Assembly: GCF_020536995.1 (NCBI RefSeq)
Contig: NC_068367.1
Coordinates: forward strand, 63,087,122 to 63,151,121
Length of the DNA: 64,000 nt
Direction of reading: 5' to 3'
DNA from: Dreissena polymorpha
Taxonomy: Eukaryota; Mollusca; Bivalvia; Myida; Dreissenidae
This document shows positions 22,690 through 34,789 of this stretch, one piece after another. The notes below the pieces were generated by a model. It saw only the letters and a list, made by a program, of their open reading frames with translations. It was not told where the DNA came from and did not search any database. Made by a program: the position numbers and the translations under genes. The first letter of the stretch is position 1, and every line of letters begins with the position of its first letter.

Positions 22690-23920
22690 AATTAATGAAA
22701 TAAATCCGTAATAACTCGTAGCAATTAGTTAGAGTATTTATTCTTGATTTTCAGATTCAAGTTAATTATACGATTGTATACATTAATCAGTAGAATGCAA
22801 TAATTGTCAAATAGTCAAAATAATATCATTTTGTAATTCAATACATGAGCAATTGTATAGAAATAATGTATAAGTTCAAAAAAGACCAAGCCAGAACATC
22901 AATAAATATTCAACTAAAACTGTTTTTATTAAATATTTATTTAATTTCTGTTGAATCACTTGAATTCAAGAGAAAAACGTTTTGCTCAATACATATGACA
23001 TTTTGAAAACTAGCCCAGGAAATAATACTTATGACAAGAGATTTTAATTTTAAAAAAGTCATAAGAAAAAGTTCATCTAAGATATTTGATGCATTTTAAA
23101 CAGTAATTTAATTATAAGCAAAATGATTAGAAAAGTTCACTGTACATGTATTTGCTTAAAAACTAACTCGGTCAAAAAAGCAACTAAACTGAACAGTCGT
23201 CAAACATAAACTACTTAAAGGAGTTACTGATCAGAAACGGTACATACTTTGTGTGCACACATTAAGTTATGAAGCTTCATATTGTGTTTTTTTAATCAGG
23301 CCAGCAGTAGTTGTACAAAATATTCAATTCACATAATTTTATAGTTGTGCAGGTCATTTTATATTGTATATTAATTAAAGCAGTCAACAAAGCCTTATCC
23401 TTGAAAAGAAGCACTTTAGTGTAGCATTTAGTTAAGCGACCAGTGTGCCATCACACTGGCATAAGGCAACAACATATTTTGTTTTTGTTTTCATTTTTCA
23501 GTCATAGTACGGTTGTGTTTAAATGTTTCATCACTGTCCAGGAGCTGAATCGTAAGTCTTCAACTTGACGTATAAGCTCTGCACACTGATGTATTGCAGA
23601 AAGTTTGCCTTAATGAGGTCGCCTTAAGTGCTGCTCTAGATGGACAACTCATGTGTGTCAGTGGTTCCCATCTCCAGGGCCTTTTCATGGGCGCTTGCAG
23701 TGACTCGGTTACAACAAGGTCCACTCCCTGCACTTTCCACGGGCACTGCACCTGAAATCTGACAAAAATACTTCATGAAAATCACATTTTTTTCAGTATT
23801 TGTCATTTATTATGACACTGAAACTATGAATGCCGGATTCAGTAGTAGAAACAAAGATGCACACTTGTTGCAAACAAACCGTTTTCTTTTTAAAGTAAAA
23901 AGGCGTAATAATTATAACAA
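22690..23920. other. AT-rich non-coding DNA
   Basis: No gene supported. A block at 23,640-23,755 (GGTTCCCATCTCCAGGGCCT) recurs in diverged form at 25,605-25,690 (TGTTCCCATCTCCAGTGCAA) in the same orientation. It is either an old duplication or an unknown repeat. Confidence 0.4.
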
Positions 23921-23921
23921 G

Positions 23922-24640
23922 AGCACCGCATAACGGGTGCCACGCTCGGCTGCGAAAGCTTGTAAGATTTTTTTTTAGAGGTCACAGTGACCTTGACCTT
24001 TGACCTAGTGACCCAACAAGAGATGTGTTCGTCAGAAACACAATGCCCCCTACTGCGCTACTTTGAAATAAAATTTCTATTTATCATTTGGCAGGTATAG
24101 AAATCATCTCCCTTTAAAGCTTATTACTTCCCTTGGATGTTGTCCAATCCAACCGGAGGGGGGTCTGTAGACAGTCTAAAATGACCAAATCAGACATCAC
24201 TGACAACCAAGGCCTGTGGTTTATTAAAGAGATCATAGCCAGAGTTCATCATGTATTTATGGACATAAGTTCAAAGGAATGTAATGTACAATAGCATTAA
24301 CAACTATGTACATGAAAGAAATGATAATTATATCATTTAAAAAAAATCTTTGACAAATCAATCATTTGAGTTATAAATAATCAAAATAATAAATATGTAC
24401 AGTAACTTTGAAAAAAAATTCAATTCTTGGTAAGGAAATATATAATATGAGATTTATAATTATATAAATTACTTCCCTTGAAAATAATTGTCTCTAACAA
24501 ATCTCTATTTTAGTGCAAATAATTAAAAGCCACTACCTTGACTCTAGATTCACCACTAAAAAAGTGCAGCTCCATGAGATACACATGCATGCCAAATATA
24601 TAATGCGGCTATGTTCAATATTAAATAATTATCTCCCTTA
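23922..24640 (+). repeat. Bivalve dispersed repeats, copy 2 (composite)
   Basis: It opens with AACAAGAGCACCGCATAACG, followed at 24,013 by AACAAGAGATGTGTTCGTCA and the rest of the same repeat family seen at 2072-2390, ending in GTGCAGCTCCATGAGATACA. The first 90 bases carry TGACCTTGACCTTTGACC, a string with nuclear-receptor half-sites that is a feature of the repeat itself. Confidence 0.7.
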
Positions 24641-24718
24641 AAGCTTATTACTTTTCTTAAATGTGTATTTTTACCGCAGACCTTGAAGGATGACCTTGAC
24701 ATTGACCTTTTACCACTA

Positions 24719-25075
24719 TGTGTTTGTCAGAAACACAATGCCGCCTACTGTGCCGGTTTGATTTATTTAACAAAAATATATACGTGGGCAGGTCAGATAA
24801 CTATGTTCATTTAAAGCTTATTACTTACCTTGACTTTGTTTTTTCGACCAAAGTCCTTGAAAGATGATGTTCCTTGAAATTGTACCACTCAAAATGTGCA
24901 GCTCCATGAGATACACATGCATGCCAAATATCAAGTTGCTATGTTAAATATTTAAAAAAAGTATGGCCAATGTTAAGGTTTTAGCACGACGCCTACGGCG
25001 GACGGCAGACGGCGGACGACGAGCTGGCTATGACAATAGCTCGGGTTTTCTCCGAAAACAGCCGATCTAATAAAT
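24719..25075 (+). repeat. Bivalve dispersed repeat, copy 3
   Basis: Starts TGTGTTTGTCAGAAACACAA, carries GTGCAGCTCCATGAGATACA and ends in a GC-rich tail with GCGGACGGCAGACGGCGGAC and GACAATAGCTCGGGTTTTCT. The tail is present only in this copy, so it is the most complete of the three at the 3' side. Confidence 0.75.
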
Positions 25076-25189
25076 TGCCAGGATAGATTTATGGGCATTT
25101 GTTGTTGACATCTTATGTAGTATGAAGCTTATGATGGTGTCCTTATATTAATTATAAATCACATTAAGTAAAAATACATATAAATACTG

Positions 25190-25211
25190 TGTATGTGTGT
25201 GTGTGTGATTG
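25190..25211 (+). repeat. TG/TATG microsatellite
   Basis: Short run TGTGTATGTGTGTGTGTGTG. Confidence 0.8.
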
Positions 25212-25332
25212 AAATAATCATCAAAACTTTATATATATATTAATATGAATATTCAATATCATACACTATGACAACACATGATATTCTTTGTATAATTTAT
25301 ATGTAGATTATGTGAGTTGCTGCTTTTATGGG

Positions 25333-25407
25333 ATCCCCACCAGGATTTGAACCTGGATTTCCTCTTCATATGGAAAGGTGTGTTTGCTTACACTATAAGG
25401 ATTTTTC
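25333..25407 (-). tRNA. tRNA-like relic or tRNA-derived SINE head
   Basis: On the minus strand there is a B-box-like GGTTCAAATCC inside a perfect 5-bp T-arm (CCAGG/CCTGG) and a possible 7-bp acceptor stem, ATCCTTA with TGGGGAT, counting GU pairs. The anticodon loop would be eight bases, so I do not assign an amino acid. It is not a convincing functional tRNA. Confidence 0.35.
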
Positions 25408-25409
25408 CA

Positions 25410-26290
25410 TTAACAGCAATATTGCTTACAATTATTTCTGGCAACAACCTTAACTATTGCCATTAGTCTTGATACATAAATGTGTGAATACATGTTTTGA
25501 AGCTCTTTTAAACAAAATGCATTCGTCATCTGCTTTTTAAGGCAGCTGTCACTTTACTTATGTCATGTACCACAATGGCTCGCCATAAAAGCTGCTCAAT
25601 ATCAGGAACTCGTGTGGGTCAGATGTTCCCATCTCCAGTGCAACTGGCCTTTTCATAGGTAATGGTAGTGACTAGGGTGCTACCTATTGCTGCCATAAAT
25701 CTTTTCCTAGTTAATCTTGTCTTGATAATTTAACAGTAATAACTGCAGATACTAAAACCAGAAACCCACAAATGCTCTTAATCAATCTAAGGTTGGCAGG
25801 GGGGAAGGGTGGGGGAGTGGCAGTGAAAGGGGAAGAAAGGCTGTAGAAATAATTGTATGACAAATCCACATACTTTATAAGGTCCCGGAAATAAGTGGTA
25901 AATGGCTGTTAACATCACTTCATTATAAAAAATAATATTATTATATATAAAGCTTAAAAGCAATTGTACGCTTAAGAGTGTATGCATGTTGTTGTTGGTA
26001 TTTACAACACGAATATTTCCACGACAATACAATACCAATATTTATACAGACTTTCACACTGTACATCGTCAAAACACTAGACATGTCACAAACAATTATG
26101 TCATAAAGATAAACATAGTAATACAATAAACATAAGCAGCATCGTATACGGTTTCGAAAAAGCTAGGAAAAATACTTGTCATACATGTAGGATTATTGTC
26201 TGAAGTGAGGTAACAACATTAGAAATCTTATTTCTTAAAATCAGAGATTCTTTTTTAAATTTCGCTTACTTAATAAGTTCAAATGTATTT
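25410..26290. other. AT-rich non-coding DNA
   Basis: Contains a G-rich run at 25,795-25,835 (GGGGGAAGGGTGGGGGAGTG), a possible G-quadruplex former. No gene supported. Confidence 0.4.
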
Positions 26291-26299
26291 GTTGTATTC

Positions 26300-26590
26300 A
26301 GCAATATTTGGAATTTATAAACAGAAGACTTCATGTTATAGCATTTCTTTATATAGTTTCTTCTCATATCAACGTTAAATTATAAAGGACATTTACGAAA
26401 AAAGTGAAACTCATCTTCGACATCTAATTCGTTACAACAAAGACAATAATGTTCGTTTCCTGGTATATTTTGACCAGCATATCTTCCAGTATTAATTCAT
26501 AGTGGTAGACTCAAAGTTCGAAGCTTTGTGACGTAGTATCTTTGTATCTTCTTAAATCTGAATAATTTTCGTAAACAAGCGTAGACTTAA
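26300..26590 (-). mobile_element. LINE 3' coding fragment (zinc-knuckle tail)
   Basis: The minus strand reads LRTLSLPL, then GRYAGQNIPGNEHYCLCCNE and LDVEDEFHFFRKCPL, then RRNYIKKCYN and KPSVYKFQ-like text. This is the C-x2-C...H...C tail found at the end of some LINE ORF2 proteins, with the usual downstream KYIKKYY and LLNTTN motifs. Stops interrupt it. RT itself is not present, so this is a deeply 5'-truncated or eroded copy. Confidence 0.5.
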
Positions 26591-26599
26591 ACACACTGT

Positions 26600-28890
26600 A
26601 CATATCTAAAATAGGTTATTTTCAGCGGATCGATATTACCAAGAGGTAGTAAAGCTGTTTTTGTAAGTTCGACGGAAGGGCATTTAACTTCAAATATGAT
26701 ATCTTTTTTGAAAGCAAACAAGACCGAGCGGGTACCGCTTTCCCTCATGTAAGTACATATAAAGGTCATATTAATCATTTATACCATTGATAACATGAAA
26801 TATATTAATATTTGTTATGGAAAAAACATCACAAAAATCATTTTGGTTAATTCAAGAAATACAAAGTTGCTTTATGACGGGGCTTTGGGTTTTTCTACAT
26901 TTGAAGCTGCCACATGCAGATGCTCCCGCTTGTACACAAAATTTCAGCTGTATTATACTGGTATAAGCAAAACAAACCTCTTATTCACTGTCACTGTTAA
27001 ATTGCATTGATACAATGAATTAAGAAAACATTGTTGTAGTACTTTCTTACTTCTTACAGTCTAGTATATTATCCTTAACCCGGCCAAACATACCACTTTA
27101 TTAAAGAATGAACACTCGATAGTTTACTACAAATTACGTTGGACATGTGAGTATAACTTGCATTGTGTTCAATTCTTTTTACAAAATGTAAAAGTTATAT
27201 GATACTATTTACTTGGGATCGAGATGGTTTTTCCTCGCCGAAAATGCTATGACAGCGTATCTTAAAGAAAGCTCGTTTGACATATACGCTGTATTATTTA
27301 TCAACCCAGATCCTTAACATAAAACTTGAATTAAACGGGCAAACACAACTCGATTCATATTAAATAATGGAATATCCAAGACCAGGATATTACTTAAGTT
27401 ATAGTTTCATACATTTTCGAAATACAATAGTTCAGCATACATTGAGGCATGTTTAAGAATAGTTGTGAATTACGGCAATAATCAAACCTTACATAGCGCT
27501 AATAAATAGTTTTGATAATCAGTTGTTGTTAACGGTTTTGATCAAAAAGCGGATGTCGTCTATACTAGAAACACTAAAATGATTCTGACATTTTATTAAG
27601 GAAATGCGTGTATTTGTTGCAACTTGAAAGAATGCCGGGCTTCCATTGTAAAATTTGTATCACCCATTTTTTTGTAGAAGACCCATGAAATGAAAGACTT
27701 CGACGAATGTATTTAATGTGATAAATGCGGGTCGCATCTCGAGGTTTAAATTAGTAAGTGGTTGTGATTGTTTCGATATTTGACGATGAGAAACATGACG
27801 TCACCGAATGCACATACATCTTTATAACTTATCTTTTTGTCAAAGACCCAAGGAATCAAATTATCCGAGTTTTGCATCATCGAGGTTTAAATTATTTATT
27901 GTTCGTGGTTCAAAATCATGCAATCAAGAAAGTCGAGACACGAATCTTTCAGTACGTACAATGCCATGCTACAAGAAAGCTACTTAGAAACAAACATCGT
28001 AAACCAAAAAGTCCGGATTATTTTTTTCGCGGTTTAAGATAGTGTTCCTGGGTAAAATCAATTCAATATTACAAAAATAACATTACTCTGCCCGTACGTT
28101 AATTTTCTTTAGTTGATGACCGTGTTATTGTATTACTCTAAATTTTTGGATAGTTTATTTGACCATGCTATAAACCAGAACTCTGTCATGTTTCGCTTAT
28201 TTAGTTACACTGTGATCATGCATTTTTTACAACCTGAATACGGTCATAAAACCTGACAGACAAATGCCTTAAAGCGATGGCCCATTACATGTGTGTTATT
28301 GGGTAAATAATTGTATACCGGTAAAAGGGAATAGTTCTACCCAACAGCTTAACGCAAACATATATACACATAATTTATACTGTACGGCGCGGTATTCTAC
28401 AAGCACGTAATATAATCCTCTGAAACAATTAACGCTATATACATTGCATAACCATATCTGATCAATGCAATATTGTAAGTGTGTAACTAATTCTTTGAAA
28501 ACCTGCACAATTTCTCTCTGTTTTACCAAACTGTATTGTTTAAACATTTTGAATATTTTAATTTTCGACCACGAAAAAAATGTTCAAGTTTGATTGTCCG
28601 AAATTGTCCGAAAACTTAAATTTATTACGGCAGTGTGAGTAAGACAGGTCCGTTTCCCGCGTAATCACGTGACATTATTCTGGAAAGCACACATATTGAT
28701 ATCTCGCTCTCTAACATGAACATAGCTGAGTTTATACACAATAAATAATTCAAAAAGTTGGTTCTACCCTTATCAGATCATTGTATACACAGAATCCCCA
28801 GGTAGACCTAAATGAACATGAAAGGCTTTTTATGCTCTCCATATATATACATTGGGAGCATATAGTTGCCAGTTGTGGGTTTCTTACTTA
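26600..28890. other. AT-rich non-coding DNA
   Basis: No gene supported. The open frames at 26,795-27,010 and 27,758-28,042 resemble nothing I know and lack splice or codon signals. Confidence 0.4.
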
Positions 28891-28894
28891 CTTC

Positions 28895-29635
28895 CTTACT
28901 TCCGCCACACTTTTGTTACAGTTCCTCAATACTTTACCGATCTCTTCCATATTTGTCATGTAAGTACCTTGCTAGGACCTCTACCTTTAGATGCGATTTG
29001 AGGTCACTGGGGTCAAGGTCACATTTTTGTTACACTTTCTCATAGCGCCTTCAATATTTTACATTTCTCTTACATATTTGTCATGTAGGTACATGCCATG
29101 GACATCTACCATTGGATGAGGATTGACATAACTGGGGTCAGGGTCAAGGTCACCGAGGCTGATAATAGATTTTCCGTCACACGTTTGTTACAGTTTCTCA
29201 TATCGCCTTCAATATTTTACCGATCTTTTCCATATTTGCCATGTTGGTACCTTGTATGGACCTCTACCTTTTGATAAGGTTTGACGTCACTGGGGTCAAG
29301 GTCAAGATCACCGAGGCTAATAATAGATTTTCCGTCACACTTTTATTACAGTTTCTTATAGCGCCTTCAATGTTTTACTGATCTTGTCCATATTTGGTAT
29401 GTAGGTACCTTCCATGTACCTCTACCTTTTGATTAGGTTTTACGTCACTGGGGTAAAGGTCAAGGTCACCGAGGCTAATAATAGATTATCCGTCACACTA
29501 TTGTTACAGTTTCACATAGCGCCTTTAATACTTTACTGATCTCTTACATATTTGGCATGTACGTACCTTGCATGGACCTTTACCTTTTGATGAGGTTTGA
29601 CGTCACTGGGGTCAAGGTCACCGAGGCTAATAATC
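28895..29635 (+). repeat. Tandem array, 158-bp unit, about 4.7 copies
   Basis: TCCGTCACAC recurs at 29,173, 29,331 and 29,489, exactly 158 bases apart. Two earlier, more diverged units begin near 28,902 and 29,019, the second lacking about 28 bases. Each unit holds CACTGGGGTCAAGGTCA and ACCGAGGCTAATAATAGATT. TCAAGGTCA is the extended half-site bound by ERR/NR5A nuclear receptors; its presence here is simply repeated with the unit. Confidence 0.9.
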
Positions 29636-29639
29636 TTTA

Positions 29640-31265
29640 TATCTTTGTTTCAACAGGCTTTATATCTAACTTAAATTTTCCTTTCTCTTGCAAACTCACT
29701 AGCCTCACGCATACATTTAAGAAAGGAGATCATTCCCAACCACTTGGCCAATTTTACCTAACGAGTTGCATCGGAGCGTTGTGTTCCTACACAAGTATGC
29801 AAATTCTAGTACTTAGATCCAAACAATATTCTTAAATCTTTTCAATCAAGATTTATTAAGGTGAACTCCATTATTAACCAGCTAACTTACTTGTACGACG
29901 AAATCTTGATGATGGTAATATTTTGTCACCAAGGTTTGTCATCTAAATTTTCTTCTATTGTAGTGGCCATCTTTTTGACTGGATTTTCTTCCTAACTCAC
30001 TAACAGAAAACAAAGGCGTGTCTTCGCGAATTCCTTCTGGTCGTCTGGTATTGCCAGTGTCTACGAATCAACAAAACGCCCAGGGATGTAGACAGCGTTT
30101 CGGATCGAAACCCCCTAACCCGTGATTCCACATCGGTATGTGACAATACGAACTTCTTTCTTTTGCATGTATTTATTGTTAAGAATTCTTTCAAGCGATA
30201 TGAAAAGAATATCGAGTTGTTGCTGTCTTTTTAGCTTTCTCACATGTACTTCAATTTTATTAATTTATCGCGGTTTTATTATGGGAAATGAGCCAAAACT
30301 GTGTTTGCCTGTCTTCCACATACCTTAACGTCTTCTTTTATAAGAAATCTCTTTACATCATGGTTGTACACAAAGCTTATGAGCGATGTTGACCCAGTGT
30401 GTTCTATTGTAAATGGATGAAAACAAAGAACTTAGTAAAATTGAACATGATTTTTACTCAAAAGTATTTTACGTTCGGAGATAATGATATATTCAACATT
30501 ATTAACATTCATGAATAATAAACACAACGCATAGATAACATCTAACGCCATGTTTATCATTGTTAATGAAATATTCTCGCGTTATCTTAATTTTGCTTTT
30601 GAATTGTCGTCATAGTACTGTTGCGTATAATCATCTTACTGTATCATAATTGACATTGTATTGTAAAAGAGGTTACTTGTATGTATGCAACTATATGAAA
30701 ATTATATGAGGAATTAAACTTATAATTATATGCCGATGGTCTCAGCGTTTATTGATTCCTTTGCACATATATTTCAAATATTACACAAATGTCTTTTACT
30801 TATAGTTTGGGGTATGGTGTCCTGAGTAAATAAAGTTTGTGTATGTGTGTTTTTAATGCGGACGTACAATTAACTTTCAGTTTTGACTAAGAGCTCACAA
30901 TTTATTTGCTGCTAAGAAGAATCAGGAAATATGACAAATAGGCCTATGCTTTAATTATTCATTTCAACATATTTAAATAAAAGTTTCTTTCCAAAACGTC
31001 ACGTCACTTTAAATGAAAAAGAAGGATAATGAAAATTGAACATTTTTGTAGAGTAAATGCTTTCGTAACGTAGTATACATTGTGCGCTATGAGCATGCGC
31101 ATGTACACCGGATGACGATCTAAAATAGAAGATATCAAGACACCACGATAAAAATTACACGACAACACGAAATTATGATAAAGATAACGCGACAGTTCAA
31201 TAGGGGCGAAAACACAACCTTTTATCGCATTATTATAAGTTAATGTCGTAATACTGTGTCTTCGT
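29640..31265. other. AT-rich non-coding DNA
   Basis: No gene supported. A minus-strand frame at 30,000-30,194 has an Arg-rich run but no recognisable domain. Confidence 0.4.
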
Positions 31266-31269
31266 CATC

Positions 31270-31764
31270 TTAAAGAGGGTAAATACGATTTAGTCAAATA
31301 TTTATGAATTTATATAAACTGTGTAAAAAAATTATTATATATATATATTTCAATATAAATTAAAATAAAAGTTAAGAAGAACATGTGTCGAAAAATGCGA
31401 AATAAGCCAGATATTTAATTCTGAAATTGAAAACGGCTGTACAGCCAAATTCGCCAGCATGTATACCATACATGTACGATGTGCATCTAAACTTAGTTTA
31501 ACGGTTTATTTGAAATTCTGCAACGATATCTATTCATACGACACACGAACACTATCTCCGATCCTTATACAAAGACGAATGCTTCGGTTATTGTAGGAAA
31601 ATATGTACGTCACTATCGGCTCGGGGCGCTAATTTGTCTTTGCTGCATTTTATGAAATTCGGCTTTAATGTATAATTTTTCTTGCCTATTTTGTGTTATT
31701 GTAACATATTTTATCAATATATAACAATTAAACACATATAAAAAGTCGTATATTTCCGCTTTAA
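31270..31764 (+). mobile_element. TTAA-ended TIR element, copy 1
   Basis: Begins TTAAAGAGGGTAAATACGAT and ends with the inverted ATCGTATATACCCGCTTTAA-type terminus (here TCGTATATTTCCGCTTTAA). The interior is shared with 34,236-34,731 (inverted) and 42,116-42,608. No transposase, so non-autonomous. A 131-codon minus-strand frame across its right end is chance. Confidence 0.85.
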
Positions 31765-32352
31765 TGTAGCGATATATGTCATAATTGCTCAATCGCGTTA
31801 TCGTCATCTTTTGGTCGTGATTTCCAGCGTTCTTCATCGTTTTTTCGTGTAATGCCATGAAACTCAATCTATGTGTAAACGATAGCTTTATAGGGGCCTT
31901 TTTACGTTTGGGTAAATTGACAAAATTGAAAAAAATTGTTTCAGATTCGCACATTTTCGTTTTAGTTATGATATTTGTGAGGAAACAGTAATACTGAACA
32001 TTTACCATGCTCTAAAATAGCCATTATATGCATCTTTTGACACTTTAAAAACTCGAAAATTGTAAAGCGTTGCAACGCGAAACGAATTAATAATTTGGAA
32101 AGTTCTTAAGTATACAATACGCCTAGTGTTGTATACGGAAGGATGGTCGAGTGGTCTTATTCGCAGGCTTTTTACTCCAGCACTCCAGGGGTCAGTGGTT
32201 CGAGTCCCGCTGAGGGTTACCTTTTTTCTTTTTTAAATTGTATTCCCGATTTTTTACTGGAGCTTTTTATATGCAATGTTTATGTTTATCAATATAAGCA
32301 ATAAATGACAAACGTCAAAACATGCCAAAATCTGTGAAAAGGACACTTTAAC
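31765..32352 (+). repeat. Dispersed repeat with tRNA-like core
   Basis: The run from about 31,990 (ATGCTCTAAAATAGCCATTA) to GTGAAAAGGACACTTTAA at 32,352 matches, from memory, a bivalve repeat that carries a tRNA-like segment in its middle. It ends about 20 bases before the C1q exon. Confidence 0.55.
32137..32221 (+). tRNA. tRNA-like segment (class II type) within a repeat
   Basis: A-box-like GGATGGTCGAGTGGTC and a perfect B box GGTTCGAGTCC (32,197-32,207) are followed by a T run (CTTTTTT) that would end Pol III transcripts. The acceptor ends do not pair well, so I read it as the promoter of a SINE-like repeat and not a working tRNA. Confidence 0.45.
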
Positions 32353-32369
32353 GGTGTTCCATAGTTAGA

Positions 32370-33379
32370 CACCCTTTGAAATTCTTGACAAATTTCGCAG
32401 GGATATCGATCAAAATCAATTTGAAAATGGACAATTACGAGAATCGTATTTGAAGTGTGAAGACCAAATTGCGTTGTTAAGTCTAAGCGTTTTATACATG
32501 GTACATGAATTAAACACTACAGACACTTTGTTCAGTAAGTCCAAAAATACCGAAGCGTCGACAGCTGCTAAATATTTTGAAGACATATGGTTAAACAATT
32601 TAAGTGTAACACATGATCAAATTTCTGCAACAACCAAACATTCGAGACAACTTAAAACGTATACACGACATGAATATTATCGAAAACTGAAAGGTATATA
32701 TTTGAATGATACAGTAACCGGAGTATACTTCCATATTAGCTAGCATTATTTAAAAAGATGATAACGTTCTCAACTGAACATGTTTTTATTGTACGTATAG
32801 GCTTCCGGTCTAAACTTCTGCTCATATCTAATAATACAAGCCTAGTTTTGATATTCAATCTGTAACTTATTGACAAAATATTATTCATGGTAAATGATAA
32901 ATGTGTTTCAGGACCTGATTCAAATGCAAACACTATAGAAAAAAGGCATGCTAGAACAGATTTTGTGTATTTCTTTGCTACGCTGTACAATCACGCAACA
33001 CATCTTGGCGTCGGTCAGAATCCGAAGTTTGATAATGTTATCACCAATGTTGGTTCACGTATAATCTGCATTTCGGAGGCTTTATCGCCCCAGTATCCGG
33101 TTTATGCGTGTTCATGTCAACATAGCTGTCATTCGTAGGACATAACGGCAACTTTGAACTGAAGCGCAATGAAGCTACTGTGCGCAAAATGTATTTCGGC
33201 GGTACAGGCGGTGGTAATAACGACAGTACTTCAGGAAACGTTGTTCTCTATCTAGACAAAGGAGATGTGATCTCAATACAAAACGCCAACCTAGGTGAAG
33301 GCGTACTTGGGAATCAGTTTTCCTATTTTTCAGGATTTGTTTTGAAAGAATTTGAGCGCAATTCTTCACTTGTCGGATA
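32370..33379 (+). pseudogene. C1q-domain-containing protein gene, partial and frame-damaged
   Basis: Two exons on the plus strand. Exon 32,370-32,693 encodes a helical stretch (EILDKFRRDIDQNQFENGQL; CEDQIALLSLSVLYMVHELN), fitting the coiled-coil lead of bivalve C1qDC proteins. Intron 32,694-32,911 has GTATAT and TGTGTTTCAG ends, and the split codon (phase 1) rejoins exactly as Gly-Pro. Exon 32,912-33,379 encodes the C1q domain: FFATLYNHATHLGVGQNPKF, DNVITNVG, LHFGGFIAPVSGL, NIAVIR, GHNGNFELKRNEATVRKMYF, VVLYLDKGDVISIQNANLGE and FSYFSGFVL. Three single-base frame changes fall within about 33,050-33,145; otherwise the text is fresh. Secreted C1q proteins are pattern-recognition lectin-like molecules, strongly expanded in bivalves. 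No signal-peptide exon is seen; it may lie left of the repeat. It is either a young pseudogene or a gene with sequencing errors. Confidence 0.85.
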
Positions 33380-33384
33380 AGTAT

Positions 33385-33870
33385 GCGTGTTGACTCACAA
33401 TGAAAGAACGCTATTGAAATGTGTTAGTAATTGATGTTTAAATTGATTTATTGTAATGTTGCCTTACATTGTAATACATCTATTATTGTATCATGTTGAT
33501 GATATTATTGTCCCAATTTGTTTCCCTAAACAAACACGCTGATAACTCCATTTAATCTTACAGTTGTCACCGCAAATAGCATGATTATTATCTCTAAAAA
33601 CCGTTAAAGAAAGTAATATACCTTAGGGTTAAAAAGACATACATTCGGCTGTTATAAGCTCGCCAAATAAAAAGCTGCCCTACTAGTGGACAATTTCATA
33701 TCTTAGATAACGGGTCTAACGGTTGGACACTAAAGCTATCATACATTGTATGAATCTGGGACATCGTAACATTTGAACGCGTTTTGTATGCAACTCAATA
33801 CCAATCTATTGAAAGCGGGAGACACACCATTCACCGCACGGATGGGCTCGGAAAGGAGTGTCAGCAAATA
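33385..33870. other. Non-coding flank of the C1q gene
   Basis: No gene seen. An AATAAA-like CAAATAAAAAG lies near 33,663, too far to call as the C1q poly(A) signal. Confidence 0.35.
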
Positions 33871-33875
33871 AAAAT

Positions 33876-34134
33876 GGGCCGTGCTCGGTTAAAAGAGGGT
33901 TTAATGCATGTGCGTAAAGTGTCGTTCCAGATTAGCCTGTTCAGTCCGCACAGGCCACACAAATTACTAGTACCACCTAAACTGGATTTTTGTTAAGAAG
34001 AGACTTTCTTTAAACAGAATATATAAAAAAGCGCAACGTGTCTTCCCTAATTAGCTTGTGAGGACTGCACAGGCTAATCTGGGACGACACTTTAAGCATA
34101 TGCATTAAACCCCCTTTTTACAGAGCACGGCTCA
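33876..34134. mobile_element. Foldback element with ~75-bp inverted arms
   Basis: The left arm GGGCCGTGCTCGGTTAAAAG ... AGTGTCGTTCCAGATTAGCC is mirrored on the right by GGCTAATCTGGGACGACACT ... CAGAGCACGGCTCA. The arms are about 75 bases with scattered mismatches, separated by about 100 bases. I recall this sequence as a high-copy Dreissena repeat, which is the main reason for the genus guess. Confidence 0.8.
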
Positions 34135-34235
34135 ATTTTATTATAATGATTCACACGTGTTTCGAGCTTCATGTACGTCGTACATGTCCGTCGATCCGAA
34201 CTTTTTCCCGTGTATATTTGCACTCAACTATCAAC

Positions 34236-34731
34236 TTAAAGAGAGTATGCACGATTTTCATATGTGTTAAATTGTAATATATTGATTTAAAATATGTTAC
34301 AATAACACAAAATAGGCAAGAAAAGTATAAATTGAAGACGAATTTCATAAAATGCAGCAAAGACAAATTCGCTCCCCGAGCCGATTGTGACGAAGATATT
34401 TCGTACATATTTTCCTACAATAACCGAAGCATTCGACTTTTTATGAGGAACGGAGTAAGTGTTCGTGTGAATAGATATCGTTGCAGGAAATTAAAATGAT
34501 GCGTAAAACTAAATTTAGATTCACATCGTACATGCATAATACATGCTGGTGAATTCGACTGTACAGACATTTTCGATTTCAGAAATAAATATCTGGCTTA
34601 TTTCGCATTTTTTGACACATGTTCTTCTTAACTTTCATTTTAATTTATATTGAAATATATGTATAATAAGTTTTTTACACATTTTATATAAATTCATGAA
34701 TATTTGACAAAATTGTGCAAACTCACTTTAA
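34236..34731 (-). mobile_element. TTAA-ended TIR element, copy 2
   Basis: Reverse-complement copy of 31,270-31,764. Ends are TTAAAGAGAGTATGCACGAT and TTGTGCAAACTCACTTTAA, and the GCAGCAAAGACAAATTCGCT block is shared. It is diverged from copies 1 and 3, so not recent. Confidence 0.85.
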
Positions 34732-34789
34732 AAGCAAAATAAAAACACAATAGCGGTTTCAATACGCGCCAGTGGTTTAATGGAATGCT

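Noticed and set aside
23640-25690. Possible exon pair with GTTCCCATCTCCAG
   Set aside because: The two blocks are similar, but frames are interrupted and there are no splice signals; they are noted only as a diverged duplication.
31613-32008. 131-codon minus-strand frame
   Set aside because: It crosses the end of a TIR element into a second repeat and has no domain.
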